Below are positions 1-9,749 of a DNA stretch of 64,000 nucleotides, piece by piece. The notes beneath the pieces were generated by a model, which searched no databases, was not told the origin of the DNA, and worked only from the letters and a program-made list of their open reading frames with translations. The DNA is from CAMEON01 sp045531965 (GTDB lineage Bacteria > Bacillota > Clostridia > Oscillospirales > CAG-272): the NCBI GenBank assembly GCA_045531965.1, contig JAZSFA010000097.1, positions 20,393 to 84,392 on the forward strand, given 5' to 3'. How positions within the stretch are numbered: the first letter of the stretch is position 1; each line of letters starts with the position of its first letter. The position numbers and the translations under genes are program-made.

Positions 1-3000
1 AAGGCCGTTGAGCGCAGGATTCTTTTTGCCAAGCAGGTAATCAAAAATGGAATCCTCATAGTATTCACGCAGATTGTCGGCAACCCACTTAGCCATACCT
101 TCCAGACCATGGTAGATGATATTCTCCATGAATGCCTGATTGTCTTGATAATTCTCATAGGTAGAATCGATCAGATCGGCAACGTACTGATCGTGAATCC
201 CATCCACGTACTTACTCAGAGAATCACCGCTCGCTTTGCTTCCGTTCGCCGCCATGGTCCGCATGGTCAAGGTCTGCATATTCTGTGCAGGGACATAGGA
301 GGTGAACACGTCCATCCACGCATCTGTGTCGTAGGACAAATGATAGTTGGCGCTGAAATCGTAGACCTCAAATCCGCCGTCCGTGTTTGCCATAAACACA
401 CCGTTTTCCTCGCCGTAGACGGGGATCTCCATAAAGCCTCTCTGCCGCAGGGATGCGGCGGTAACGCTTTCATCGATGGATCCCGTCTTCGTGTTAGACA
501 TCAGGGCAAGGTAATCTTCCTCGCTCATGTCCTTCGGGCTGAATCCGAAGACCTCCTCAAAGGCGTTGTTCATCATGAACTCGAAATCTTGAGCATACTG
601 GTAGTCGCTGATGATATCCGCCTGCATCTCTGCAGGGTAATACTGGAACAGCGGGTCGGTCTTCACAGGATCCATCAGAGCATAGATGGTGTTTTCCAAG
701 CCGTCTTCAAAGCAGAACATATTCTGGAAGGGCGTCCGATCCTGCTCCTTCATTCTTTCTGCCATGGCTTCCACCTGGCCGGGCATCAGGGTGATGCCCA
801 CGGCGTCCGCCGCGGTCTCCCACTCCACACCCATGTGCGTGGGCAGTTGCATCACGGTCAGCAGGGTGGCAGGGTCATACGCCACGTTTCGGATGGTCTT
901 GGCGGTGACGTAACATCCGCTGTCTTCATCGTATTCGGTCCACAGATACTCTTCCCTCTCGCTGCCATATATATCCGTATAACGGATGACGATGGCTGCA
1001 TCACGGGCATAGCCTGCGTTATTGTTGTCGAAGGCCGCGCGGAAGGTCTCGTAGATGTCGTAGCGCTTCCCTTCCGTGCTGTCCAAGGCGGAGCGCAGGA
1101 CGATGTTCTTTCGCTCACCGGTTTGGAAGTTGACAGAAATGACGTTATCGGGGTCATAGGAGGTGGGGAATACCACTTCCCCCGTCTCGGCGTCGCGGAT
1201 CACGATCTCCCCCTCGATCTTCACGGGGATCGCCAGATCCTCGTTACACTCCACGCTGACAGAATCGGTGGTAAACTCAATACCCGTGTTGGCGATGCGC
1301 ACCACGGCGTAAACCTCATATTCCCACCAGAGCCACTTGAAGGGCGCGTCGTAGCGCAGAACCGCAAGGCCGGTATAGTTGGTGATGCCTTGTGCCACCA
1401 GCACACCGTCGGCGTACAGATCCACCTCGGAGCCCGCGGGAGCGGTCACCATGGCGTTAATGCCGGTTTTGTCCGAAATGGTGGGTGCGTGGCTGACACT
1501 CACCATACGCGAGAGCATCTCTTTATCCAGCATACTGACAGATCCTGCGGCGGCATAGTAGCGGGAAGCCACGCCGTCCACGGTCGCGTCGGTAACAATG
1601 GTGGCGGTGCAGTACTGATCCCTGATCTGGTCAAAGGAAACGACATCCTCCTTGTAACGGAGATAGACCACGAAGTTGAGTCTGCCTGCCCTTTGGGTCA
1701 GATCATTGATGGAATATTCATAGTACGTGGTCAGTCCGTCATCCGAAAGATAACGGTCGGTGTAGGTCATGTGGGTACCGAAAGCCTGCTCTACCTGCAT
1801 GATATGGAACAGCTCCAGATTGGAAGGAATGCTCAATAGCAGGGTGGTATTGCGAAGCTGGAAGTCGGTATCCAGCACCATGTCAAAGGTCAGCTCGGTG
1901 TAGTACGGCCAGAAGGTATATTCATAGGGACTGAGCCTAAGCTCCCGCTTCGTCACCATCGGCTCCTCTTTGATGAGGAAGCTGGCATCGGGGGCCAAGG
2001 GAGTTTCCACGTCCAGCATCTGGTAGCAAGGCGCCTTCAGGGTCACGTTGGTTCTGTAATAGTCCTCCCCTGCCGTCCATCCGCAGGCGGTGAACTGTGA
2101 CAGCTTTTCCGCGGCGTTGAGATAGCGGTTCTGCTCGGACACGGTCACCGTGTAGGTGCCGTCCGCAAAGCGACGAATGAGCAGCTCTCCGCTTTCCACG
2201 ATGTCGATGGAAACGCGGTTGCCGGCGGCGTTGTATACCTGAACGATGGCGCGGCCGCTCTCGCTGTCCTCGGGAAGGACGGGGCGGATATACATGGCGC
2301 CGTATCGGTTGAGAGTGCCCTCGGTGTCACCGTAATTTTCCGAGTCACCGGGGTTCAGCACGGCGGTAAAGCCGTACATTTCCAGAGACGGATCGGGCGT
2401 GACCGTCACGGTCAGCTCATCGGTCAGCTCAAAGAATTCTGCGTAATTATTGATGATCACGTAGGGGAACTGGAGGGTGTAGTCCTCACAAATCGTACCC
2501 TTGGTGACGTTTCTGATCTCCACGGAGATGCCATCGAAGCTCTCCAGCATCTCGGTCTCCTCATCCCCATCGGGAAGGATATCGTAAATGCTGAATTTTG
2601 CGCTAAAGGTGCCCGAAACAGGCAGCTTTTCCATTTCAACAGCGAGCTTGTAAGGCGTATTCGCATCCATGGCCGCTTGAATATCCTCGGCAGCCACCGA
2701 GCCGGTGTATTTATAGTAACCATCGCACAGGACGTACACCAGCAGGTTGGCAGAGGGTGTTGCCTGCAGGGTGATCTTACCGTCCACGATCTCGGTTTCC
2801 AGCTCTCGGAGCAGGTCACTCTGCGTCTGAAGGATGGAAACGCTGACGCCGGGATCATCCTTCACGCCCTCGGGCAGCTCGATCTCCACAGCCCCCTTCT
2901 CTCGCTTCATCAGATTGACGACGACGACCTGACCGTCCATGGTGGACTTCAATTCAAATTCACCGGAATCGTAGTCCTCATAATCAAAGGCGTAGGCTTC

Positions 3001-6000
3001 ATCCAGGGTGACGGTGAAGCGGTAGCGGAAGGTGTCAGAGACCATGGCGAAGCCATCCAGCTTTGCGCCTGTGGTCAGTACGTTGTCCTCCAGCCAGTTG
3101 ATGTACCAGTCGATCTGCACCTTGTCGGTGATATCCTCGTCCCCTGCCATGACCTTCACGCCGAAGGAGGAAAGCACCGTCATGGCCTTCAGGTATTCGT
3201 TCAGCTCGACGAACTCCACAGCACCGTAGCCGTTTTCTACGCAAAGCTCGGTCTGCTCCTTGAAGAATTCCCAATATGCCTTCTGGCCATCATAGTCGCT
3301 GGTAAAGGGGATGCAGGTGAATGTGTCACCGGGCTTATAAATGCTACTGTAGGCCGTATTGCTGTAATCCTCGCCGCTTTCAAACACGCCGTAACGGTAA
3401 TATGCCGTGGGCACGTAGCCATCCAGCTTGGCTTGGTTATAGTTTTTCAGAGAGTAATTATAGATACCATCTTCGAAGATCTCCATATCGAAGCCGTTTT
3501 CCCTGATCATCCAGCCAACGGAGCTGGGCAGGAACACTTCTGCCAGCTTGGGGCAGTACTCGGCAAAGGAATAGACAGGCATGAACGCGCCTTCTCTTTC
3601 CAAAAATACGATCCGCTCAAGCTCGGGACAATCGTAGAAGCAGGTGTCTCCATAGCCCGTATGCGTACCCGAAAGTTCATTGTAAACGGGCGACGTTCCG
3701 ATGCTCGTCACCTTGGCGGGCACGATGATGGAGGTGATGGAGGTCTTTTCAAAGGCGCGGCTGCCAATACTCACCAACGTTTCCGGCAGGTCAAAGGCAG
3801 TAATGCTCTCACAGCCCGAGAAGGCCTTTTCACCGATGTGTTTCAAAATGGAATCCTTACCGCCAAAGGTGATGAGGGTCATAGAACTGCAGCCCTCAAA
3901 GGCACTCTTGCGGATATCCTCCGTCTGATAGGAGACGTGGAAATACTTGAGAGAAGGACAATTCAAGAAGCAGTTGGAGCCGATCCACTCGCCGCTGTAA
4001 ACGTCCACTTCCTCCAGGGCAGTGCAGTTTGCAAAGGTACTGCCCCACAGATGCTGAACGTCGGTGGAGGCACAGGTCACCTTTTTGATCACCGTATTGT
4101 CGGTAAAGGCGGGGATGAAGCGCAGGCTGGAGGGCAGCACGATCTCCTCGATGGCAGTGCCGCGGATAAAGTGGTCTCCGATGCTATTTACGCTTTCGGG
4201 GATCGTAAGTTCCGTAACCAAAACACAGCCGTCAAAGGCATAGTCGCCAATGTAGCCCAGCTTGCTGTTCAGAGTAATGGACGTCACCTCTGCGCAATCC
4301 TGGAATGCACAATTGCCCACATAGGTTACGTTTTCACCCAGCTCGATCTTCGCCAACTTCGTGCCGCGGAAGGAGAACTTCTCTACGCTGATCAGCGAAT
4401 CGGGAAGATCTGCGATCTCCAGAGAAATACAGTCGCAGAAGGCACTCTCTCCGATGATCTCCAGCGAGTCGGGCAAGACGATGCCGTTCAGCGACGTACA
4501 TCCGTTGAACGCCCGTCCGTCGATCCGTTCCAGCTCGGCGGTGATCTGCACGTCGGTCAGGGATTCGCAACACTCAAAGGCGGCCTCACGGATGCGGGTA
4601 ATACTGCCGGGCAGTACCACGCTTTCCAGATAGTAACAATCTTGACAAACACCCTTGCCGAGATAGGTCACGGACTCGGGGAACACAATGGACTCGATAT
4701 CGGAGTATTGGAAGGCATAGGGACCCACGTAGGACAGGATGCCCTCTCCCGCGGGATCCAGGTTGACTTGGGTAATGTAGGTTTCGGCGATGGTGCCGCC
4801 CATGAGCTTGGTCACCTTTTTGGGGACGGTATACTCGGTCAGGTAGGTACCGCGGAAGGCGTCCGCGCCGATATAGCTGACGTTTTCACCGAAGGTGACG
4901 GTCTCCAACGACGAATAACAGAACGCGCCGCTGCCGATGAAGGTCACGCTGTCGGGGATCTCAACGGATGTCAGCGGGGTGTTGGAGAACGCATATTCTC
5001 CGATGGACGTCAATCGGTCGTTGAAGCGGATAGCGGCAATATTAGTTTGGGTAAAGGCATAGCCGTCCAGCTCCAGAAGACCTGCGGGCAGGACAAGCTC
5101 ACCCTCAAGACCTGCGCTCGCGAAGGCGGAGTTACCGATATAGGAAACGCTCTCGGGCAGGAAATCCAGGGAAGTGATACCGGAGCAGCCCGCGAAGGCA
5201 TAGCCGTTCACCCGTTGCAGACCGTCTCGGATCTGCACGTTGACAAGACTTGGGCAGCCTTCAAAAACACTCGTTTCCAGCTCAGGTAACAGGGTCTCGA
5301 TGATCACTTCCTGCAAGGAATAGCAGCCGTAGAAGGCATATGCCCCCAGCTCTGTGACAGAGGCTGGGATCACCACCCGTTCCACAGCGGAGCATCCCTT
5401 GAAGGCACGGTCACCGATGGATGTCACCGACGGAGGGATAACCAGCTCTGTCAGCGCGGAGCAGCCGTCAAAAGCACCATCACCGATCTTTGTCAAGGTG
5501 GAAGGCAGCACGATCTTCTCCAGATTTTCACAGCCATAGAATGCCTCGGCGCCGATCTCGGTCACGCCCTCGGGGATCACGATCACACGCAGCGCAGAGT
5601 TTTCAAACAGGCCTTCGGGAATGACGGTCATGCCTGCGGGAATGATATAAGTTTCAATACTCGTTCTTTCAAAGAAGTACTCCCCGGGGATAAAGCCCTG
5701 CGGCAGATCCAGCTCCGTGACGTTCCACAGTATGCCCGGATGTCCCAAGGTCTTCAGGCTCTCGGGGAAAACCAGAGTCTTGCCATCGTAAGCGAAATTG
5801 TAGTCAATAACGATATCCGATCCTTGATATCGATCCCAGTATTCCGTGACGATCCGACCGCCGTCAAAGACCTCCAGCCCTTCGGGAAGCTCCATTTTTT
5901 CGCGCACAAAGAAGGACTTTACGGGGGCGAATACCTTCAGCGTAGAGGGCAGGACTACCTCGTCGGCGGTCACGGCGCATTCCAGTCCGCCCTCACCGAT

Positions 6001-8379
6001 GATCTCCAAGCCCTCGGGCAGGATCAAGGTACCCACTTCGATCTCGGCATCCATTTCATTCAGCAGTTCAATGGTCTTGAGCGACTGGATCTCAAGCACG
6101 GAAACCTGCGGAATATACAGAGTCTCCACGCCTTCGGGGATCACCAGCTTTTCAATGCTGCCCGGCAGACCTTCGATATGCTTGATCCCATCGCCCATCT
6201 CAAGGGTGGTGACGCAGGACGGCACCGCGGTCGGTTCCAGCGTCTCCACCGTATCCGGCAGGATCAGGGTGGTCATATAGGGGCAGCGGTCATATTCAGC
6301 GGTACCGTAGGTTTCCGTACCAAAAGTCTTGCCCGCGATCGTCTTGACGGTGATGCCGTTGATGGTTTTGGGAATGGTCACCACTTCGTCATTGGAAAAC
6401 ACGGAGTACAGCGTGCCGTCGCTTGTGATCAGATAGCGGTTTTCGGTCAGCGCCGTCGGATCAATGACGTTGTAAGTAAAGATCTCGGAGGTATAGGAGA
6501 AATCCCCCGCCGAAACCACGCAGAACACGTAGTATTCTCCCTCCGTTTTGGGACTCGTCTGGAAATAGCTTCGGTTGGAGGAATGCAGCGTAGCACCGTC
6601 ATAGCTCTTGACCGTATTGGTATACCAGTTCACCTTCAGCTTGGAAGAAGAATAGGAAGAACCCGTGGTATACAGGACGCCGTTATGATACAGCGCCATG
6701 GGTGCCAGAGAGAAAATATTGGTGCTGGCGGTGCTTTTCGCCACGTCCTTGTAAAGGATCTTCTCTCCCAAAATCTCATCATACTGTCCGCTTCCCGTAT
6801 AGACCAACAGATCCTCGGGATAGACGTTCAGCACGGTGCTGCCTCCGCCGCCGAAATAGGTCTTACCGTTGGGCGCAGTAGCAGAATACGACACACGGTA
6901 TTCCGTACGCGGGCGGCGGACATCCGCAGACACGGGAACGGTAAAGGTGGTTCCCTGATCCGAAATAATGAATTGCAGATTTCTCCCATCAATATATTCA
7001 TCATAGAAGAGGGTACAGTCGATCACCGTGTCGTCCGCCAGCGTAAAGACGTTGGAGGTCACGGTTGCCCCCGGCTCCACATAGGTATCGTAGCCAAAAA
7101 CCTCAAAGGAGCTGATGGGATCATACGTCCAGCTGCGGTCAGGTCCGACCTCACCGCTTTCCCCACCGAACACGGGCAGAATGGGGGTGTTCAGATAATA
7201 GTCCTTCCCATCGACCTGCCAGAATACCTGGCAGGAGATATAGGTGGTACGCTCCCACAGTTCTTCCGCGGTGATCTGCTCCTCAGACTGCGAATTCAGA
7301 TATTCAAGGTAATAGGAATTTTCGATGTCCTCCACCGTCAGCACAGGCTCTGTGGTGGTAAAAGGGCCGTCCCACATGGAATCGTCAAAATTTCCTTGCA
7401 AAACCCACTCGGGCACGGCAGCAGACAGATTCCACTCATAGATCACCTGTGTACCCTCAGGCAGGCGGTCGGTATTGAAATCCAGCGTCAGGGTATCCTG
7501 CGCCATGCTTCCGTAGCCGGGGCTGCCTTCAAAGAAGGCATTCGTGCCAATGGCTATATAGCAGGGGTCGCTCAGATATCCGCCTGCATAGTATCTGACC
7601 CAGAATCCGCCGGTACTGGAGTAGTGATTGGTTTGCACATCACCGGCAAATTTCAAAATATCGTCGGCGGAAAGGCGTATGGTTGCCCGGTTGCCCACAA
7701 ATTCCATATCCACATCCGGATTGTCTTCCAGCAGATTGTGGGAATAATGGCCGCCGGTTGACGCGATCCAGTGTGCGCCCACTCCGTCTATTGCCGTCAT
7801 GACCGCGGGAGACAGCTCCACCGTCAGCTCCAGCTCGTTGGGCAGATCCGCTTCGGTGGGATAGTAATAATAGGCAGGCAGATTTTTTAGGAACATGGGC
7901 GTGGTCTCGAACTGCTTCAGATCCTCAGCTCTGATCAGACCCAAAAATTCTTCCCTCGCAAAAAACGTATAGTAAATGTTATACGCCTGATCTCCAAAGA
8001 ATTCTTCCGTTGCAGACACCGCGCTGTAGCCTGCTACCGCGCCTGCTTTTACGTACTTTCGCAGGTAGCCCAGCAGCTCCAGCAGCAGCTCGTCGGACAT
8101 ACTACGGCAATACAGGGCAAAGTTATTGTACTGCCAGAACTCGCCCCGCTCGTCCAAATCCTCCAGTACGGAGAAAAAAAGCTCATATTCGGTGGCAAAG
8201 CCCGCTTCGTCCGCCACCTCCAAAAGCTCTGACCGATGCTTGATCAGCTCTTCCTCGGTGGCGCTTTCGGGATCGGGCAAGGCTTCCACCGCAGCGGCAA
8301 AGGCCGAAAGCGGAAGCGCCGTCAGTAGCATAGCGACGACCAACAAAATGGCAATCATTCTCTTTCTTAGGTTCAACAT
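1..8379 (-). CDS. Giant BspA-type leucine-rich-repeat surface protein (partial, C terminus outside window)
   Basis: Secreted surface protein. The frame is open from the ATG at 8379 to position 1, so 2793 codons are visible and the C terminus is missing. Residues 1-28 form a signal peptide (Arg/Lys start, Leu/Val/Ala core, AFAA end). Residues about 30-640 are beta-rich and unrecognised. Residues about 640-1610 (roughly 6450-3550) are some 40 tandem BspA-type LRR_5 repeats of about 23 residues, with a recurring pattern I-P-x-x-V-x-x-I-G-x-x-A-F-x-G-C. The remaining 1180 residues are again beta-rich, with no catalytic motif I recognise. BspA-like repeats are known in adhesins of oral and gut microbes, so an adhesive role is an inference. 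The start is set by AGGAGG at 8386-8391, six bases upstream. It follows an in-frame leader ORF (8383-8529) and the repeat promoter at 8580-8640. Confidence 0.9.
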   Translation of the reverse strand, partial: MLNLRKRMIAILLVVAMLLTALPLSAFAAAVEALPDPESATEEELIKHRSELLEVADEAGFATEYELFFSVLEDLDERGEFWQYNNFALYCRSMSDELLLELLGYLRKYVKAGAVAGYSAVSATEEFFGDQAYNIYYTFFAREEFLGLIRAEDLKQFETTPMFLKNLPAYYYYPTEADLPNELELTVELSPAVMTAIDGVGAHWIASTGGHYSHNLLEDNPDVDMEFVGNRATIRLSADDILKFAGDVQTNHYSSTGGFWVRYYAGGYLSDPCYIAIGTNAFFEGSPGYGSMAQDTLTLDFNTDRLPEGTQVIYEWNLSAAVPEWVLQGNFDDSMWDGPFTTTEPVLTVEDIENSYYLEYLNSQSEEQITAEELWERTTYISCQVFWQVDGKDYYLNTPILPVFGGESGEVGPDRSWTYDPISSFEVFGYDTYVEPGATVTSNVFTLADDTVIDCTLFYDEYIDGRNLQFIISDQGTTFTVPVSADVRRPRTEYRVSYSATAPNGKTYFGGGGSTVLNVYPEDLLVYTGSGQYDEILGEKILYKDVAKSTASTNIFSLAPMALYHNGVLYTTGSSYSSSKLKVNWYTNTVKSYDGATLHSSNRSYFQTSPKTEGEYYVFCVVSAGDFSYTSEIFTYNVIDPTALTENRYLITSDGTLYSVFSNDEVVTIPKTINGITVKTIAGKTFGTETYGTAEYDRCPYMTTLILPDTVETLEPTAVPSCVTTLEMGDGIKHIEGLPGSIEKLVIPEGVETLYIPQVSVLEIQSLKTIELLNEMDAEIEVGTLILPEGLEIIGEGGLECAVTADEVVLPSTLKVFAPVKSFFVREKMELPEGLEVFDGGRIVTEYWDRYQGSDIVIDYNFAYDGKTLVFPESLKTLGHPGILWNVTELDLPQGFIPGEYFFERTSIETYIIPAGMTVIPEGLFENSALRVIVIPEGVTEIGAEAFYGCENLEKIVLPSTLTKIGDGAFDGCSALTELVIPPSVTSIGDRAFKGCSAVERVVIPASVTELGAYAFYGCYSLQEVIIETLLPELETSVFEGCPSLVNVQIRDGLQRVNGYAFAGCSGITSLDFLPESVSYIGNSAFASAGLEGELVLPAGLLELDGYAFTQTNIAAIRFNDRLTSIGEYAFSNTPLTSVEIPDSVTFIGSGAFCYSSLETVTFGENVSYIGADAFRGTYLTEYTVPKKVTKLMGGTIAETYITQVNLDPAGEGILSYVGPYAFQYSDIESIVFPESVTYLGKGVCQDCYYLESVVLPGSITRIREAAFECCESLTDVQITAELERIDGRAFNGCTSLNGIVLPDSLEIIGESAFCDCISLEIADLPDSLISVEKFSFRGTKLAKIELGENVTYVGNCAFQDCAEVTSITLNSKLGYIGDYAFDGCVLVTELTIPESVNSIGDHFIRGTAIEEIVLPSSLRFIPAFTDNTVIKKVTCASTDVQHLWGSTFANCTALEEVDVYSGEWIGSNCFLNCPSLKYFHVSYQTEDIRKSAFEGCSSMTLITFGGKDSILKHIGEKAFSGCESITAFDLPETLVSIGSRAFEKTSITSIIVPAKVTSIGTSPVYNELSGTHTGYGDTCFYDCPELERIVFLEREGAFMPVYSFAEYCPKLAEVFLPSSVGWMIRENGFDMEIFEDGIYNYSLKNYNQAKLDGYVPTAYYRYGVFESGEDYSNTAYSSIYKPGDTFTCIPFTSDYDGQKAYWEFFKEQTELCVENGYGAVEFVELNEYLKAMTVLSSFGVKVMAGDEDITDKVQIDWYINWLEDNVLTTGAKLDGFAMVSDTFRYRFTVTLDEAYAFDYEDYDSGEFELKSTMDGQVVVVNLMKREKGAVEIELPEGVKDDPGVSVSILQTQSDLLRELETEIVDGKITLQATPSANLLVYVLCDGYYKYTGSVAAEDIQAAMDANTPYKLAVEMEKLPVSGTFSAKFSIYDILPDGDEETEMLESFDGISVEIRNVTKGTICEDYTLQFPYVIINNYAEFFELTDELTVTVTPDPSLEMYGFTAVLNPGDSENYGDTEGTLNRYGAMYIRPVLPEDSESGRAIVQVYNAAGNRVSIDIVESGELLIRRFADGTYTVTVSEQNRYLNAAEKLSQFTACGWTAGEDYYRTNVTLKAPCYQMLDVETPLAPDASFLIKEEPMVTKRELRLSPYEYTFWPYYTELTFDMVLDTDFQLRNTTLLLSIPSNLELFHIMQVEQAFGTHMTYTDRYLSDDGLTTYYEYSINDLTQRAGRLNFVVYLRYKEDVVSFDQIRDQYCTATIVTDATVDGVASRYYAAAGSVSMLDKEMLSRMVSVSHAPTISDKTGINAMVTAPAGSEVDLYADGVLVAQGITNYTGLAVLRYDAPFKWLWWEYEVYAVVRIANTGIEFTTDSVSVECNEDLAIPVKIEGEIVIRDAETGEVVFPTSYDPDNVISVNFQTGERKNIVLRSALDSTEGKRYDIYETFRAAFDNNNAGYARDAAIVIRYTDIYGSEREEYLWTEYDEDSGCYVTAKTIRNVAYDPATLLTVMQLPTHMGVEWETAADAVGITLMPGQVEAMAERMKEQDRTPFQNMFCFEDGLENTIYALMDPVKTDPLFQYYPAEMQADIISDYQYAQDFEFMMNNAFEEVFGFSPKDMSEEDYLALMSNTKTGSIDESVTAASLRQRGFMEIPVYGEENGVFMANTDGGFEVYDFSANYHLSYDTDAWMDVFTSYVPAQNMQTLTMRTMAANGSKASGDSLSKYVDGIHDQYVADLIDSTYENYQDNQAFMENIIYHGLEGMAKWVADNLREYYEDSIFDYLLGKKNPALNGL

Positions 8380-8382
8380 TTT

Positions 8383-8529
8383 TTACCTCCTGTGTATCAC
8401 ACGGATACCGCCCTTGCAGTATCCTCGGTGCGTGGTTTCAAAACGTAGCATCGTCCTTGTTCGTGATATACTCGTTTCCCTTGATATGGGAATAGCAAGT
8501 TTATCGAACCAAACTTGCTTTTTTATCAT
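8383..8529 (-). CDS. Putative 48-residue cationic leader peptide
   Basis: Small ORF not recognised from any family. Its ATG at 8529 has a strong GGAGG (8538-8542) eight bases upstream. The TAA (8383-8385) lies directly behind the AGGAGG that serves the giant surface gene, whose ATG starts three bases later in the same frame (TAA AAA ATG). The 48-residue product is rich in Arg and Lys, has one Cys and two Trp/Tyr residues, and no hydrophobic segment. A 9-bp hairpin (8494-8502 with 8511-8519) covers its early codons. This arrangement suggests translational coupling or leader-peptide control. That is inference, and the ORF could be fortuitous within a leader of about 190 bases. Confidence 0.45.
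   Translation of the reverse strand: MIKKQVWFDKLAIPISRETSISRTRTMLRFETTHRGYCKGGIRVIHRR
8494..8519 (-). promoter_or_regulatory. Leader hairpin upstream of giant LRR gene
   Basis: Perfect 9-bp inverted repeat AGCAAGTTT / AAACTTGCT with an 8-base loop, inside the transcribed leader of the LRR gene and over codons 4-12 of the small leader ORF. On the plus strand it is followed by a T run, but nothing upstream on that strand needs a terminator. A second, weaker hairpin with GGATAC/GTATCC stems lies just before the LRR ribosome site. I could not match the leader to a known riboswitch. Confidence 0.4.
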
Positions 8530-8579
8530 ATCTAACACCTCCAGTTTACATAGAGTTGATTGTTAAACTTTATAAGATA

Positions 8580-8640
8580 ATTATATCATTTATAAATAGT
8601 AAGGGTGTATAGGGGTGTTTTTCGGGTGTGTTCAGGGTGT
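8580..8640 (-). promoter_or_regulatory. Promoter with four phased ACACCC repeats (LRR gene)
   Basis: On the minus strand ACACCC occurs at 8635-8640, 8624-8629, 8613-8618 and 8603-8608, with periods of 11, 11 and 10 bp, so all four sit on one face of the helix. The last copy occupies the position of a -35 hexamer, exactly 17 bp upstream of a perfect TATAAT (8580-8585). There is no other -35 element. This is the layout of an activator-dependent promoter. A near-identical array is found at 21503-21564. Confidence 0.7.
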
Positions 8641-8675
8641 TTTTCGAGTATATCGATATCCAAGGAAAGAAAAAC

Positions 8676-8711
8676 GCCAAAAAAGGGCAGAATTTCAATG
8701 CTTCTGCCCTT
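8676..8711 (-). terminator. Terminator of the GH99-like operon
   Basis: 10-bp stem AAGGGCAGAA / TTCTGCCCTT (8683-8692 with 8702-8711) followed on the minus strand by a T run (8679-8684). It lies just after the stop codon at 8748. Confidence 0.8.
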
Positions 8712-8747
8712 CTTTTGTTATGAATTTTTCGTCTCTAGGTTTGTGTA

Positions 8748-9734
8748 TCAATCAACCGTTTTGAAGAGTCCGATCTGCTCTTTCATGAGATCATAATAAA
8801 ACGTACCGAGGGTTTTGGATGGTTCCAGATCCTTGGAGATCTCCATGGAGAGCTGCTCCCCTGTAGTCCACTCGTTCCATGAAATAAGCAATACCATACC
8901 CGCCCCCAGCCGGATGGCTCTGCCAAACTGCTCGCGAAAGGTTTCGCCGTTCCGTCTTCCTCGGGCGGGAATGTAGCCGCGGTTGCCCTCCTTGCCTTGA
9001 GCACGGCTGGATGCGGTAACCGAGATGCACTCTACCCTGCCGTCCTTCACAGTATAGGTTTGGGTGCCCCGCTCCTCCCAACTCCAGAAGTGGTAGGAGC
9101 GCATGGTCTCTGGGTCGTACAGACCGTCCTGCTGACCCACATAGCCCGTAACCCAGCGCACCGTAAAGCGGTCGTCGGTCCAGGTAGGATCCGCGCCGTA
9201 GAAGTTAGGTGTGGCGCCGTAACACATGAGCAGGGGCTTGCCATCGTACTGATAGTACATATTGGGGTACTTGGAGGCATAGTCCCTCCAAATCTGATCC
9301 ACCTTCTTTTGGTGGTTGCCATTTGCCAAAGTTTCGGGACCGGAGTGACCGGGACCCGCGAAGATGCAGATTTTAGGTGCGCCTTCAAGCTGTGACCACA
9401 CCTCAAAGAGGACATCCGTAGCCTCCTCGATCATGCGGAAGGTCTCCAGCTTCTCTCTCTGGACAACGGGGTCATAGTTGGTATTATTGGTCCAATCCAC
9501 GAAGACAAAATCGATGCCCGCGTCGCGGAGTAAAATACCGTGCTTTCGGATGATTTCGGGATCCTCGGAGATATAAGGACCGTCCAAGGGGAGATCCCAT
9601 GTACCTTTTCCCCAAGTGGGGTGGGTGGCGGTGTTCCATGTGGTATAGGCGATACCCACCTTACGGTCGGCGGCGGGTGTCTTGCCGTAGAGTCCTACGC
9701 CGATGGGCAGGACGGTTCCGTAGCGTTCTTGCAT
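8748..9734 (-). CDS. GH99/GH71-like glycoside hydrolase, no signal peptide
   Basis: 328 residues, essentially a lone (beta/alpha)8-type domain resembling the GH99/GH71 group (endo-alpha-mannosidase/mannanase-like). Visible signatures are VGIAYTTW near residue 28, FVFVDWTNN near 75, CIFAGPGHSG near 125, MCYGATPN near 170 and SWNEWTTGEQ near 290. It is a close paralogue of the C-terminal domain of the next gene upstream (15-base gap). It lacks that protein's lipoprotein signal, linker and N-terminal domains, so it is probably cytoplasmic. In characterised GH99 enzymes the motif is NEWxEG with two essential Glu; here the second is Thr, so substrate and mechanism are uncertain. The start has GGAG upstream. 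Confidence 0.7.
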   Translation of the reverse strand: MQERYGTVLPIGVGLYGKTPAADRKVGIAYTTWNTATHPTWGKGTWDLPLDGPYISEDPEIIRKHGILLRDAGIDFVFVDWTNNTNYDPVVQREKLETFRMIEEATDVLFEVWSQLEGAPKICIFAGPGHSGPETLANGNHQKKVDQIWRDYASKYPNMYYQYDGKPLLMCYGATPNFYGADPTWTDDRFTVRWVTGYVGQQDGLYDPETMRSYHFWSWEERGTQTYTVKDGRVECISVTASSRAQGKEGNRGYIPARGRRNGETFREQFGRAIRLGAGMVLLISWNEWTTGEQLSMEISKDLEPSKTLGTFYYDLMKEQIGLFKTVD

Positions 9735-9749
9735 GGCATTTTCTCCTTA

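Noticed and set aside
109..7761. Three long plus-strand frames (109-1839, 2677-5289, 5740-7761) opposite the LRR gene
   Set aside because: They are antisense shadows of a strongly biased, repeat-rich minus-strand frame. They lack ribosome sites and signal peptides and have His/Gly/Val-rich composition typical of reversed codons.
8383..8579. Riboswitch (c-di-GMP class or other) in the LRR gene leader
   Set aside because: Two hairpins are visible, but I could not find the conserved core of any riboswitch I know.
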